Source: Pseudodesulfovibrio cashew
Lineage (GTDB): Bacteria > Desulfobacterota > Desulfovibrionia > Desulfovibrionales > Desulfovibrionaceae
Assembly (NCBI RefSeq): GCF_009762795.1
Contig: NZ_CP046400.1
Span: forward strand, 3,369,501 to 3,433,500
Reading direction: 5' to 3'
Length of the DNA stretch: 64,000 nucleotides
Shown piece after piece: positions 43,388-53,468 of this stretch; the first letter of the stretch is position 1, and every line of letters begins with the position of its first letter. The notes below the pieces were generated by a model. It was not told the origin of the DNA and did not search any database. It saw nothing but the letters and a program-made list of their open reading frames with translations. A program made the position numbers and the translations under genes.

Positions 43388-44382
43388 TTGCCGTTCCCGG
43401 ACCGGACCTGAATCAGTTCGCCCCCGATGCTGATCGCGATTTCCTCGGGAGTCTGGGCCCCGATAGTCAGACCGATGGGGCAATGGCAACGATCGATATC
43501 CGCCTGCGTGTAGCCTTCGGTCAACAGGGTGTCGTAAATCTTGTCCCGTTTGCTCTTGCTGCCGATCATGCCCACGTACTTGGCGGGCGTCTTGAGGGCC
43601 TCTGCCAACACGGTCTTGTCGTGCAGATGCCCCCTGGTGACAATAATGATGAAAGCATCATCACCGACATCCAAATCGGCGCAACATCCGGTAAAGGAAG
43701 GCAGGACAACTACCTGGTCCGCCTCGGGAAAACGCTCGACATTGGCGAAGTCGTCCCGATCGTCCAGAACCACCGTGCGGAAGCCGACCATGGCCCCCAC
43801 ACGCGCTGTGAACAGGGACACATGCCCCGCCCCGAAAATATATAGCGGCGCAGGCGGAATAAAGGGTTCGTGAAGGGCCATGGATTCCTCGCCCCTCTCA
43901 AAAATCGGAGTCTTGCCGGGTTCGGGAGCATCTGCGCCGATCAGCACCTTATGGTCATGAGCGAGCCACTCCTCCTCCTTTCTGAAGGACGTCTCCAGCA
44001 TTCCCCTTTTCCCTGTACGCATCAGGGTATCCAATTCGCGGTATGCCGCAGCGCATGCGCCGTCCGGTTTGACCACCTCCAGCAGCACGTACAGGCCGCC
44101 GCCGCAGATCATGTCCGTTTCGGCGGTCAACTTCTGGGTCATGTCCACGAAGGAAATGGCGCTGGTCCCATCGGCCTGCGCCAGCAAAGCCTGTCCATCG
44201 CGCTGCGCCATGGCTTCGGCCAGGCCGCCGCCCACGGTGCCGATGATGCTCCCATCCCTGCGGATGGCCATTTTCGCCCCTGAGGAACGGGGAGTCGAGC
44301 CGGAACTCTCCACCACCGAGGCCAGCGTCAGGGCCTCACCCTGATCCAGAAGCCCACACACCGAACGAACAAAAGCTTTCAT
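43384..44382 (-). CDS. xdhC: XdhC/CoxI-family aldehyde oxidoreductase maturation factor
   Basis: 332 aa. N-terminal XdhC_CoxI motif (SVVESSGSTPRSSGAKM; GTVGGG), Rossmann-like C-terminal part (FIPPAPLYIFGAGHVS, VVLDDRDDFAN, GMIGSKSKRD). Helps sulfurate and insert the molybdenum cofactor into xanthine-oxidase-family enzymes such as Mop. Nine nt after the CoA-ligase gene. Confidence 0.9.
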   Translation of the reverse strand: MKAFVRSVCGLLDQGEALTLASVVESSGSTPRSSGAKMAIRRDGSIIGTVGGGLAEAMAQRDGQALLAQADGTSAISFVDMTQKLTAETDMICGGGLYVLLEVVKPDGACAAAYRELDTLMRTGKRGMLETSFRKEEEWLAHDHKVLIGADAPEPGKTPIFERGEESMALHEPFIPPAPLYIFGAGHVSLFTARVGAMVGFRTVVLDDRDDFANVERFPEADQVVVLPSFTGCCADLDVGDDAFIIIVTRGHLHDKTVLAEALKTPAKYVGMIGSKSKRDKIYDTLLTEGYTQADIDRCHCPIGLTIGAQTPEEIAISIGGELIQVRSGNGK

Positions 44383-44391
44383 GACAACCTC

Positions 44392-45690
44392 TTATATATT
44401 TTGAATGCACCGCTTACCCAACCCGGGCACGGCAGGAGCACCATCCTGTTTCATCTCCACTTCAAGCCTTAGCCCCCCTTGCCGCACACCGTGGGACACG
44501 GCTTCAATCCCGGACAAAGCAGCAATCACGCTTTCCGAAAGACTCGCCTCTTTCCCGCAGGCCACTACGCGCAGGACGCCTTCGCCGTACGAGGCCGCGA
44601 AATCATAGACCTCAGGCAGGGCGTACAGGGTCTCGTTCAACTCGCGCAAGGTCAGCCTGACGCCATCGATCAAAATGCCGTCGTCCGTCCGATATACCAG
44701 CGGGTCGAGTCGCCGCATGGGACTCCCGCAAACGCAACTGCCGGGCAGAACGCGTCCCATGTCCCCGGTCCGGTAACGGATAAGAGGCATGCCCAGCTTG
44801 AGCGGGGTGGTCACGACGATCTCCCCGACTTCACCATCCAGCAACAACCGGCCCGTCTCGGGTTCGATAATCTCCAGATACAGCTCGGCCTCGCGCAGGT
44901 GCATGCCCGAACCGGACGAGCACTCCACTGCACCCCCCAGACCGGTCTCGACCATGCCCCAATGGCGGAGGACCTTGCAACCGAAGCCGTCGGCTACATT
45001 GCGGGCCACAGCCTCGGGGGTGACGTCCCAGCACAGAAGCACGGAACGGATACGATTTTTGGGCAATCCGCGTCTCTCCCACTCGCGGACGAGCATATTG
45101 ACGTGGGCAGGCGACCCGACAATACACGCCGCGTCGCATTCCAGGCAGTGATCCACTGCACGCCTGGCATCCTCCACGATACCATGGGGTACGGCCCGGG
45201 CTCCGGTCCGAGACAGTGCGTCCATAAGCAGCCGCCCCACGCCGCCGGGCCTTTCACCGGGCATGAGCACCATGGCGGTCTGCTCCGGCCCCACAAGATT
45301 GCGCATGCCCCAACCGAAATAGGCCACCGTGCCCTCCAGGTCCTCCCGTGTGTAGAAAACCCGCTTGGGCTTGCCGGTGGTGCCGGAGCTTTGCAGGGTG
45401 ACCACCCGGGCGATTTCGTCCTGGGAGACGCACAAAAAACGCTCGGCTCCCTCGCGGAGGTCTTCAGGACCAATCGCAGGCAGACGGGAAAAATCATCGG
45501 CGGTCAGGACGGAAACCGGATCAATGTCAGCCAGATGGCGAGCATAAAACGGGCTCCCCTCCTTGGCATGGTCGATCAACTCCCTGATTCGGGCAAGCTG
45601 CCAGTCGCGAAGCTGACCAGGCGAAGGAAGCGCCGAGCTCTCCCATCCCATGCGCCGGACGAGCCATTGGTCAAGAACAGGAAGAGGCAT
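44392..45690 (-). CDS. AMP-dependent CoA ligase, DVU_1553 type (phenylacetate-CoA ligase-like)
   Basis: 432 aa. SSGTTGKPKRVFYT is the AMP-binding P-loop; further motifs HWGMVETGLGG, IRYRTGDMGRV and RLDPLVYRTDDG match the PaaK-like family. It is a standard part of the Mop-associated accessory set in Desulfovibrio; the acyl substrate is unknown. Overlaps trsS by 20 nt. Confidence 0.85.
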   Translation of the reverse strand: MPLPVLDQWLVRRMGWESSALPSPGQLRDWQLARIRELIDHAKEGSPFYARHLADIDPVSVLTADDFSRLPAIGPEDLREGAERFLCVSQDEIARVVTLQSSGTTGKPKRVFYTREDLEGTVAYFGWGMRNLVGPEQTAMVLMPGERPGGVGRLLMDALSRTGARAVPHGIVEDARRAVDHCLECDAACIVGSPAHVNMLVREWERRGLPKNRIRSVLLCWDVTPEAVARNVADGFGCKVLRHWGMVETGLGGAVECSSGSGMHLREAELYLEIIEPETGRLLLDGEVGEIVVTTPLKLGMPLIRYRTGDMGRVLPGSCVCGSPMRRLDPLVYRTDDGILIDGVRLTLRELNETLYALPEVYDFAASYGEGVLRVVACGKEASLSESVIAALSGIEAVSHGVRQGGLRLEVEMKQDGAPAVPGLGKRCIQNI

Positions 45691-47026
45691 GGCACTTTCC
45701 CCTGTACAGGGTCTCGCCGTCCATGGACGTCAGGTTGTAGGCGCAAAAAGGTATGAGCCTTCCGTCCGGGGCCACGATGTGGATGCAGCATCCCTTGAGC
45801 CGTTCCAGGTCCAAGGTCCACGCATCCTGAAACGCCATGGCCGATACGGCCAGGGTGTGGGTGGCGGCACGGGCCAGGAAGCGATCCAGGTCGTCTTCGC
45901 ATGCGTTGCTTGCCATGGGCAGCCGGTTTTCAGGAGCGGCCCACTGTCGCTTGACAAAGGCCTTGGCCTTGTCCGCACCTTTTGCTGCGGGTTGCGACTC
46001 GCAGCCGCAACCGCCCTTAGCCGAAAGTTTGGTCAGTCCGCCCTCTTCGTTGACCATATAATTAGCGTGGAAGGAGCAATGGGAATGTTCGCACCCAGGC
46101 GGAAGAAAATCCACTTCCCGCACCGCGCCGTTGCTCTGACGCTCCAGCTTGCGCATGACCTCCGGCAAGGTGATCCGCTGGGCGTCGGTGGGCGAGGCCG
46201 GATGCCTGCCGAAATAGCTGACGGGCTGAAAATGTACGCCCCTTACGGCCGGAGAACGTTCAGATGCCAGTTGAAGAATGGCTCCCAAATTATGGTCGTT
46301 AACCCCCGGCATGACCGTAGGCACCAGCACCACGCCTACCCCGGCGTCTGCGAGGGCATCAATGGCGGCCAGCTTGTCCTTGAAAAGCGGCCTGCCCCGC
46401 AAGGTTTCGTATATGGCGTCTTCGGTGCCGTCGAATTGAAGAAAAACTGAGTCCAGACCGGCATGGGCCAATCGCCGGGCATAACCTTCCTCACGCCCCA
46501 AACGAAGACCGTTGGTGTTCAACTGGACAAAGGGGAACCCCTTGTTCTTGGCCATGCCGATGAGATCAGGCAGATCGTCCCGCACCGTGGGTTCTCCGCC
46601 GGAAAGCTGGAGATTGCAATGCCCGGAGGCGCTTTCCACGCTCTGAAGCAAAGACTCGAATTCCGCCACGCTGGGATCGGGAGGCGCGGCCTTACCTGAC
46701 GAAGCGAAGCATACGGGACATCCCAGATCACAACGCCACGTCACTTCCAGAACGGCAGTGCAGGTGTGCTGCCGGTGAGCCTCGCATAAGCCGCAATCCA
46801 GCGGGCACCCGTGCTCCACCCTTGTGGCGGGACGCTTGGGGAGGGAAGGCACCTTGGGCCGAGACCAGGACATGAAATCGGGTCCACCTCGCCAGACCAC
46901 GGTGCGAAACGTACCGTGCTCAGGGCAGGTCTTGACGAGAAACGTCTCGCCCTCCCTTGTTTCGTGTACAGCAGGGATGGGGTTGAGGCAGATCGGACAA
47001 ACACTTCTCGGCGTTCGGCCCGTCAC
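45671..47026 (-). CDS. trsS: Radical SAM protein TrsS
   Basis: 451 aa. N-terminal Cys set (CPICLNP, CPEHG), a radical SAM core with CDLGCPVCFASSG, SGGEPTVRDDL, QLNTNGLRL, and a C-terminal Cys-rich part (GGCGCES, KGCCIH). I recall the family as the (seleno)protein TrsS of the DVU_1551-1559 set. Here all positions read as Cys rather than a TGA codon. Its reaction is not known. The start overlaps the preceding stop (ATGA). Confidence 0.82.
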   Translation of the reverse strand: MTGRTPRSVCPICLNPIPAVHETREGETFLVKTCPEHGTFRTVVWRGGPDFMSWSRPKVPSLPKRPATRVEHGCPLDCGLCEAHRQHTCTAVLEVTWRCDLGCPVCFASSGKAAPPDPSVAEFESLLQSVESASGHCNLQLSGGEPTVRDDLPDLIGMAKNKGFPFVQLNTNGLRLGREEGYARRLAHAGLDSVFLQFDGTEDAIYETLRGRPLFKDKLAAIDALADAGVGVVLVPTVMPGVNDHNLGAILQLASERSPAVRGVHFQPVSYFGRHPASPTDAQRITLPEVMRKLERQSNGAVREVDFLPPGCEHSHCSFHANYMVNEEGGLTKLSAKGGCGCESQPAAKGADKAKAFVKRQWAAPENRLPMASNACEDDLDRFLARAATHTLAVSAMAFQDAWTLDLERLKGCCIHIVAPDGRLIPFCAYNLTSMDGETLYRGKCHASSCS

Positions 47027-47475
47027 AGGTCGCCCCCCTCCGCCGGGTCGAAATCGTTTTCAACGAGAATTTCGCGCACACGGCCATATATATCGGAGAG
47101 CAGCGAACCGCACCGCGCCATGTTCGGCTGCCCGCACTCCCCATCAAGAATCTCGCCGCAAGAAGTCCCACCAAAAGCAGAGGTCGCCTCAACAAAGGCG
47201 TCGCGCAAGGATTCGAGCATCAGAACCAGCACATCGTTCTTCTCTTCCATGTCGGTGCCCTTGCCGCCGAACAACCCGAGCACCAGGGCCGCACCAGAGA
47301 ACACGCCGCAGGGGCCAGAACAATCCCCCATGCCGTCGCACAACCCTCCGGCCGCACGAACCAAGTCGGGATTTTCCCGTCCCATCTCGTCCAATGCCAG
47401 GAGCACCATTATCTGGCTGCAGCAATACCCTTTTCCAGCAAGCTCCATCATCCGCAGGCCGGTGTCATCCATCAT
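47023..47475 (-). CDS. C-GCAxxG-C-C family redox protein (DVU_1555 type)
   Basis: 150 aa. GYCCSQ, GGLCDGMGDCSGPCGVFSGAALVLG and GTSCGEI form the C-GCAxxG-C-C signature; helical. Likely redox or metal role in the Mop operon; function not established. Confidence 0.85.
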   Translation of the reverse strand: MMDDTGLRMMELAGKGYCCSQIMVLLALDEMGRENPDLVRAAGGLCDGMGDCSGPCGVFSGAALVLGLFGGKGTDMEEKNDVLVLMLESLRDAFVEATSAFGGTSCGEILDGECGQPNMARCGSLLSDIYGRVREILVENDFDPAEGGDL

Positions 47476-47476
47476 G

Positions 47477-48127
47477 TCAGCATTCCTTTTTTTGAGCTAT
47501 CATAAGGTAATAACCGAGCTTTCCCCGGTTGCACAAGCATTCCGAGGAACCGGCAAAGGCAAGACGCGCCGCCAGTTCCCGGAGGAGCCGAGTATGGTCC
47601 TCCACGGCGAAGATGGTGAATCCTGCCGCCTCAAGCAGGTCTCGCGTCCTGCGGAGGGGAACGGCCCTGTCGGCACAGGACCCGCCCCCCGCCGTTCCGG
47701 AATCCCCGGAGCAGAGGTCGGACAGCACGAGGAATCCGCCGGGCTCAAGCACCCTCCGGAATTCCGACAACCCAACTCCGGGGACCGGGAACAGCGAAAA
47801 CACACACTCGCAAAAAATTGCCTTGAATGCCCCGTTGGTAAACGGAAGCTCGTCGCCAAGAGCCTGAACAAGTCCAATTCGACTTTCGGCCCGCTCCACC
47901 TGGACGGAGGAAGGCTCAACGCCATAGGCCTCGGCTCCATAACGGGCCCTCAGCCGACTGGTCGTGGCCCCCAGTCCGCTGCCTACGTCGAGCACTCGCC
48001 ACCCGGGCAGAAGACCGATCAGTTCGGCCCCCCTGTCAGTAAGGGAAAAGCCCCCCGGACGCAGGGTCAGTCCGGCCGCGTCGCGCAGTTCCGGCCGCTC
48101 CCAGAGCGGCGCGGGCTCGGCCAGCAC
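47477..48127 (-). CDS. trsM: SAM-dependent methyltransferase TrsM (DVU_1556 type)
   Basis: 216 aa from GTG with GGAGGACAAG upstream. Motif I VLDVGSGLGATTSRL, then GVEPSS, and VLEPGGFLVLSDL, typical of class I methyltransferases. Part of the Mop accessory set. Substrate unknown. Confidence 0.82.
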   Translation of the reverse strand: MLAEPAPLWERPELRDAAGLTLRPGGFSLTDRGAELIGLLPGWRVLDVGSGLGATTSRLRARYGAEAYGVEPSSVQVERAESRIGLVQALGDELPFTNGAFKAIFCECVFSLFPVPGVGLSEFRRVLEPGGFLVLSDLCSGDSGTAGGGSCADRAVPLRRTRDLLEAAGFTIFAVEDHTRLLRELAARLAFAGSSECLCNRGKLGYYLMIAQKKEC

Positions 48128-48129
48128 GG

Positions 48130-48345
48130 TTACTTGTCCTCCAACATATGCTCAACGTTGTACATCTTACCCGTGGCCAGACTCTCGGGGATGAATACCA
48201 TCCCGCACTTGGGGCAAGTGGGCAACTCAACATTGAACAGGGAATCGAGATATGCCAACTCCACCGTCACAGGCACCAGCTCTTCATTGCACGGCAGACA
48301 TTTCCAATCCACCGCTTCCTCAACGGAGATTTTGATCACACTCAT
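48130..48345 (-). CDS. Small zinc-ribbon redox protein (DVU_1557 type)
   Basis: 71 aa. Two CxxC pairs (CLPC near 16, CPKC near 44) form a rubredoxin/zinc-ribbon-like site. Overlaps the dicluster oxidoreductase stop by 4 nt. Confidence 0.82.
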   Translation of the reverse strand: MSVIKISVEEAVDWKCLPCNEELVPVTVELAYLDSLFNVELPTCPKCGMVFIPESLATGKMYNVEHMLEDK

Positions 48346-50603
48346 TTTCTGCCTCCCATAATATGCATGCGGTGGCTCCAGACGTTATGAACGAGAAACG
48401 CTTCGCCCTCGCGCTCGAACTCAACCCAGTAAGTGACCACCACCGGCCTGACGTAGGACAACAGGTGGCCATTCTCCTTGTTTACGAACATGTTGCCGGT
48501 ATCCCGCGCATGCAACAACACCTTCTGCACGTCACTCACCAGGATACGACGCTGCTCCATGTTTTCGGCGGCCAGATCGGAAAACCGGACCTGGATGGCT
48601 TCGAAAGGCTCGGCAGAGCCGCCCTCCTCATGCCACAGGTCGGTCAACAACCTTTCCTTGAGCCGCGCGCGGTTCTCCCTGCGCAGGGAGTATCCGGGAG
48701 AGGGTCTGTCCGCCCCTCGCGTCTCGGCGGGATATAGCAGGTCATACAGATGCAGGGCCTTCTTGCCGGTTTTGGCGATCATGTCCCGGCACATAACGCA
48801 ATAGGTAACGAAATCCTCTTCCGCAGCCAACGCCCGCTTTTCGGCAAGGCTTTCGGCCAGACTCGGGTTGGCTTCGGAGAGCAGGCCGCCGTAGCCGCAG
48901 CACTTGGCCCGGTCTCCGCTGAATTCGGGTTCCACCACTTCGACGCCCACCCCGTCCAACAAGGCCCGGACATCCTCCTGCAACATGGCGTTGTGCCGGG
49001 CAGCGCAGGGATCGTTGATGGCCATGATACCGCCAGCCTTTGAAGCGCATTCCGCAGGACCGAGGGCGCGCAGGATGGACCAGTGGGAGACAATCTCCGC
49101 CTCGGGCAACCCCGCTCTGAGGGTCTTGAGACAGGTGGGACACGCCACAATGATCTTGGGGGAGCCCAGCCCCTGCCAGGTTTCGCGCAACTCACCCATG
49201 GCTTCTTCCATGAGAGCCTCACGCCCGGCCCAGTGGGCCGGAGCCCCGCAGCAACGGAGCATCAGCCCCACGTCGCTCAGCCTTTTGCGCAGGTCCGCAT
49301 AGGCGGCCTCCACACTATCCGGGCCGGACGCGGTCAACTGACAACCGGGGAAAAATACGTACTCGCTGGCTTGCACTCCTGGTGCGTGGCGCGCCAGCGC
49401 ACTCTTCTCTCCGTTGGCAAAGGCCATATCACGCAGGGCGAATTCGTGAGCCGACTGCGGCATGGTTCCCTTCTCGATCATGGTCCTGCGGGCCTGTAGA
49501 CAGACCTCGCCCATGTCGAAATCCTCGGGGCAAACGGTTTCGCACAGACCACACATCATACAGGAATTGATCATGGTATTGGCTTGGCGCGTTCCCATGA
49601 CAATGGACTCGTTGTTGTAGATCTGCCGAGCGTAAACCTTGGGATATCCCTTGAAGTGATGAAGATACTCGCAGACTTTGACGCACTCCATGCACTCGCA
49701 CTGAATACACCGCTTGGCCTCGTTCTTGGCCTCGACCTCGGAATACCCGGCTTCGCAGGAAACCGGTGGTGCGGACTCGACATCTGCAAGACTTGTGAAC
49801 AGACGGCTCTTGTACGGGCCCTCGAGTTCGCGTTTGAGCACCATGGAGACGCCCTGAGTATAACGCTCAATGGAGTTGGCCGCGCGGCGGCCTGCTGCAG
49901 CCTGGAAGACGGGAGAGGACTCATCGCGACGACAGGTGAAGACGCCAGCTCGCTGCGTTCCCAGGGTAAGTCCGTCGGGCTGGCCGAAATCTGCAACTTC
50001 CGAAGACACGTCGTCGCTATCAATGAACATGGCATCGCAGTCTTCCATGAGCGACTCGACGAGGTCGGAGGAAATCTCCGTATCGGGCATCAGGTGAGCC
50101 CCCATGGTGACCAGGCTGGCAATCTCCTTGTCCAGGAGCTCCGCGGACACGCCCCGCTCCGAAAGTGCTGCTCGGGCGCAGTCGAAAGACTGACAATACA
50201 GGGTGACGTCGAAACCTCGGCGGGTCATCTCCCACGCAGCGCAAAGGCCCGTCAGGCCTGCGCCGACCACGGTGACGCGCTTGCGGCGGGACGGCAGTGG
50301 ACGGGGTGGCGCCACGGCCTTGGCGTTCTCAGCGCAGAAACGTTCAAGACATCCCATCTCTATTGCGCCGCCGGCATCCTTCCGTATACAGGCCTCCTTG
50401 CAAGGGGCATCGCATATCCGGGCAAGCACTCCGGGGAGCGGCAGCGTCTTGGCCAGGATAGTCCAGGCTTTGTCCACCCTACGCTGTCCCATAAGAGCGC
50501 AAAACGTTTTGGCATCCACGTGTAACGGACAAGCCGCGATGCATTGAGGCGTTTCATCCTGAATGCAACGGCTCTCCAATTCTCTCAATTCCGCCTGTTC
50601 CAT
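48342..50603 (-). CDS. Pyridine nucleotide-disulfide oxidoreductase/dicluster-binding protein (DVU_1558 type)
   Basis: 753 aa. GltD-like N-terminal Cys clusters (CIAACPLH, CDAPCKEACI), FAD motif VTVVGAGLTGLCAAWE, two ferredoxin-type motifs (CIQCECMECVKVC, CMMCGLCETVCP), then CCG-type cysteine regions (FPGCQLTA, CCGAPAHW, CPTCLKTL, CCGYGGLL, CVMCRDM), ending with a separate domain. It presumably accepts electrons from Mop and passes them on. Preceded by a long hairpin after mop. Confidence 0.85.
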   Translation of the reverse strand: MEQAELRELESRCIQDETPQCIAACPLHVDAKTFCALMGQRRVDKAWTILAKTLPLPGVLARICDAPCKEACIRKDAGGAIEMGCLERFCAENAKAVAPPRPLPSRRKRVTVVGAGLTGLCAAWEMTRRGFDVTLYCQSFDCARAALSERGVSAELLDKEIASLVTMGAHLMPDTEISSDLVESLMEDCDAMFIDSDDVSSEVADFGQPDGLTLGTQRAGVFTCRRDESSPVFQAAAGRRAANSIERYTQGVSMVLKRELEGPYKSRLFTSLADVESAPPVSCEAGYSEVEAKNEAKRCIQCECMECVKVCEYLHHFKGYPKVYARQIYNNESIVMGTRQANTMINSCMMCGLCETVCPEDFDMGEVCLQARRTMIEKGTMPQSAHEFALRDMAFANGEKSALARHAPGVQASEYVFFPGCQLTASGPDSVEAAYADLRKRLSDVGLMLRCCGAPAHWAGREALMEEAMGELRETWQGLGSPKIIVACPTCLKTLRAGLPEAEIVSHWSILRALGPAECASKAGGIMAINDPCAARHNAMLQEDVRALLDGVGVEVVEPEFSGDRAKCCGYGGLLSEANPSLAESLAEKRALAAEEDFVTYCVMCRDMIAKTGKKALHLYDLLYPAETRGADRPSPGYSLRRENRARLKERLLTDLWHEEGGSAEPFEAIQVRFSDLAAENMEQRRILVSDVQKVLLHARDTGNMFVNKENGHLLSYVRPVVVTYWVEFEREGEAFLVHNVWSHRMHIMGGRK

Positions 50604-50626
50604 GACACTCCCGCAGGAAAAGTATG

Positions 50627-50659
50627 GGCAGCGGCCCGCGTCATGCGCGGACCGCTGCC
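50627..50659 (-). other. Intercistronic hairpin between mop and the oxidoreductase
   Basis: GGCAGCGG...CCGCTGCC outer stem with CCGCG/CGCGG inside, just after the mop stop. May limit read-through or stabilise mop mRNA. Confidence 0.6.
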
Positions 50660-50677
50660 TGTTGCAGTTATTTCAGA

Positions 50678-53395
50678 TTAACCCTTGAGGCCGGCAAGGA
50701 CCTTCTCGGGCAGTGCGGGCAATTCGCGGATGCGAACGCCGCAAGCCTGGTAGATGGCGTTGACCACCGCAGCGTGCGGAGCGGTCAGCGGCATCTCGCC
50801 AACGCCGGAGGCGCCGAACGGGCCGTCGGGGCGAGGAGTCTCGACGTAGATGATCTCCATGTCGTCCGGGATCTCCTTGATGTACGGGAAACCGGCACCG
50901 ACCATGGTGGAGTGCTTCTTGATGTCCTCGTAATCCTCGGTGAGGGCCAGGCCGATACCCTGGGCGACGCCGCCGTGGATCTGGCCGTCGACGACCAGGT
51001 AGTTGTTCACCACGCCGATGTCGGCAACGGTGACCATCTTCTCGACGGTGGTCTTACCGGTGGCCACGTCAACGGCCACGGAGGACATGAACACACCGTA
51101 CATGTAGCAGCAGAAGGGGCTGCCCTGGCTGTTCTCGTCACAATCGTTGGCCGGAGCGGTCCATTTGCCGTTGATATGCACATCGATGTTCTCGGCAACC
51201 ATTTCATCGTAGGTGCGATAACCGCCGCCGGGCTTTTCCATGGCCTTGATCAGGTTTTCGCAGGCAACGCGAATGGCCTGGCCAACGACAACCTGGGAGC
51301 GGCTACCACCGGCGGGACCGGCGTTGGGCGCATAGCGGGTGTCGTTCATGACCAGCTTGATCTGATCGGGAGTCAGGCCGAGGGGACGCAGGGCTTCGTG
51401 AGCGGTACCGAGGGTACCCATATCGGCGCCCTGGCCGTGGTCTTCCCAGCAGCTGAACACGGTGACGGTGCCGTCAGCATTGAGCTCGACATCGATTTCG
51501 GCGGTGTCCGGGCCGTCAAGGCCGGAGCCGTACACACCCACGGAGACGCCGACACCGCGCTTGATGGCGTCGGTGGAGTCAGCGGCAGCTTTCTTCTTGG
51601 CTTCCTCGTAGATGGGACGAAGCTTTTCGATCATCTCGGGCAGGGAGTAGACTTCGGGGTCCTGACCGGTGGGGGTGGTGGCACCCTTGCGGTAGACGTT
51701 CTTGTAGCGCAGTTCCAGCGGATCCATGCCCAGCTTTTCAGCCAGCTCATCCATCAGGATTTCGGAGGGGAACTCACTTTCGGGAGCGCCGTAACCGCGG
51801 AAGGCCGCGCCCCAGCAGTGGTTGGTGCAGACGGTGCGGCCCTTACCACGAATGTTGGGGATGTCGTAACCGGCACCAATGTACTGGGCGGCACGCAAGG
51901 TGACCAGATCGCCGAACTCGGAGTACGGGCCGTGGTCGACGGTCCAGTCGGTTTCCATGGCGAGCAGCTTGCCTTCCTTGTCGGCGGCGTAACGGACAGT
52001 AGAGAACTGCGGGGAACGCTTACCGGTGTAGGTCTGCTGCTGGTGCCAGGTGTAGTTCAGGAATACCGGGCGACCGGTGGCCATGGTGGCAGCGCCAACG
52101 AGGGCTTCCATGGTCGGGCTGAACTTGTAACCAAAGGTACCGCCGGTGGGGTTCTGAACCATGACGATGTTCTCAGGTTCCACGCCCAGACCGGGAGCGA
52201 TCATGTAGAGGTGCAGGTGCAGGCCAATGGACTTGGAGTGGATGACCAGCTTGCCCTCGTCGTCCAGGTAAGCAAACCCGACGTCCGGCTCGATGGGCAT
52301 GTGCGGCTGGCGGGTGGTGTAGTAATCGCCTTCCACGACCACATCGGCGGAATCGAAGATGGGAGAGGTTTCTTCGCCCTTGGCGATGATCGGCTCGTAG
52401 TAGATGTTCGGAGTACCGGGGTGAATCTCGATGGCGTCATCAGCCATGGCGGCCGGGGCGCTCATGTATTCGGGCAGCTGCTCCAGCTCAACCTTGACGA
52501 GCTTGGCGGCTTCCTTGGCGATCTTATCGGTCTCGGCGCAGACGATGGCGATGGCGTCGCCGTACTGGAAGACCTTTTCATCACAAAGGATGGGACGATC
52601 CCAACCGTCACCCTTGTTGGTGGGGAAGGTGATCAGACCGGTGATGCGGTTCTTGCCCTTGACGTCCTTGTGCGTGACGACCTTGTAAACGCCGGGCATT
52701 GCCTCGGCTTCCGCGACGTCGATGGACAGGATGTTGGCATGAGAGACCTCGGCCTGGACCAGGGCGCAATGCAGGGTTCCGGCGGGGAGCTTCAGGCCCA
52801 GGTCGGCACCGAAGTCCCAGGTGCCGGTGACCTTGGCGACGGCGCTCGGACGAGGGAAGTTGGTGTTCCAGATACGGCCGTCTTCGGGGATCTTGAAGGC
52901 CAGGTCCTCGGCGCTCATTTCACCGCGCATGACGGCAGCGGCGGACATGACGGCGTCGACCAGCGGCTTGTAACCGGTGCAGCGGCAAGCATTGCGATGC
53001 TTCTGGAACCAGTCGCGAACCTCGTCACGGGTCGGGTTGGGATTGCTTTCCAGCAGTCCGACGGTGGAAACGATGAAGCCCGGAGAGCAGAAGCCGCACT
53101 GGGCGCCGCCGTGGGCGATCCAGGCGAGCTGGATGGGATGCAGGTTGCCGGGAGTACCGACACCCTCGAGGGTAAGAATTTCGGAGCTTTCAGGAACGCG
53201 GCTCATTTTCCTAGTACAGGAGCGAACCACTTTACCGTCCAGCATGATGGTGCAGCTACCGCACTGGCCCGTGCCGCAACCGATCTTGACGCTGGTCAGG
53301 CCGAGATTCTCGCGCAATACATTGGCGAGTGACTCGTCCTGCTCACAGACGACCATCCGGGAAACTCCGTTCACCAGAAGGGTACGTTTAATCAT
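50678..53395 (-). CDS. mop: Molybdenum aldehyde oxidoreductase (Mop)
   Basis: 905 aa from MIKRTLLVNGVSR with GGAGG nine nt upstream; matches D. gigas MOP (907 aa). [2Fe-2S] domain 1: CGTGQCGSC...C; domain 2: CGFCSPGF and CRCTGY; then the molybdopterin domains with HGQGADMGT and the catalytic Glu in GASGVGEMPL near the C-terminus. Oxidises aldehydes to acids using the MCD cofactor. No signal peptide; cytoplasmic. Confidence 0.95.
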   Translation of the reverse strand: MIKRTLLVNGVSRMVVCEQDESLANVLRENLGLTSVKIGCGTGQCGSCTIMLDGKVVRSCTRKMSRVPESSEILTLEGVGTPGNLHPIQLAWIAHGGAQCGFCSPGFIVSTVGLLESNPNPTRDEVRDWFQKHRNACRCTGYKPLVDAVMSAAAVMRGEMSAEDLAFKIPEDGRIWNTNFPRPSAVAKVTGTWDFGADLGLKLPAGTLHCALVQAEVSHANILSIDVAEAEAMPGVYKVVTHKDVKGKNRITGLITFPTNKGDGWDRPILCDEKVFQYGDAIAIVCAETDKIAKEAAKLVKVELEQLPEYMSAPAAMADDAIEIHPGTPNIYYEPIIAKGEETSPIFDSADVVVEGDYYTTRQPHMPIEPDVGFAYLDDEGKLVIHSKSIGLHLHLYMIAPGLGVEPENIVMVQNPTGGTFGYKFSPTMEALVGAATMATGRPVFLNYTWHQQQTYTGKRSPQFSTVRYAADKEGKLLAMETDWTVDHGPYSEFGDLVTLRAAQYIGAGYDIPNIRGKGRTVCTNHCWGAAFRGYGAPESEFPSEILMDELAEKLGMDPLELRYKNVYRKGATTPTGQDPEVYSLPEMIEKLRPIYEEAKKKAAADSTDAIKRGVGVSVGVYGSGLDGPDTAEIDVELNADGTVTVFSCWEDHGQGADMGTLGTAHEALRPLGLTPDQIKLVMNDTRYAPNAGPAGGSRSQVVVGQAIRVACENLIKAMEKPGGGYRTYDEMVAENIDVHINGKWTAPANDCDENSQGSPFCCYMYGVFMSSVAVDVATGKTTVEKMVTVADIGVVNNYLVVDGQIHGGVAQGIGLALTEDYEDIKKHSTMVGAGFPYIKEIPDDMEIIYVETPRPDGPFGASGVGEMPLTAPHAAVVNAIYQACGVRIRELPALPEKVLAGLKG

Positions 53396-53468
53396 GACAG
53401 TTTTCCTCCTTTCTTGTGTATCACTGTCTTCCAACTACGGGCTTCGACGGGAATGCCCGCAATATTCC

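Noticed and set aside
50624..53332. 902-codon plus-strand frame opposite mop
   Set aside because: Antisense of a highly biased gene; mop has all cofactor motifs.
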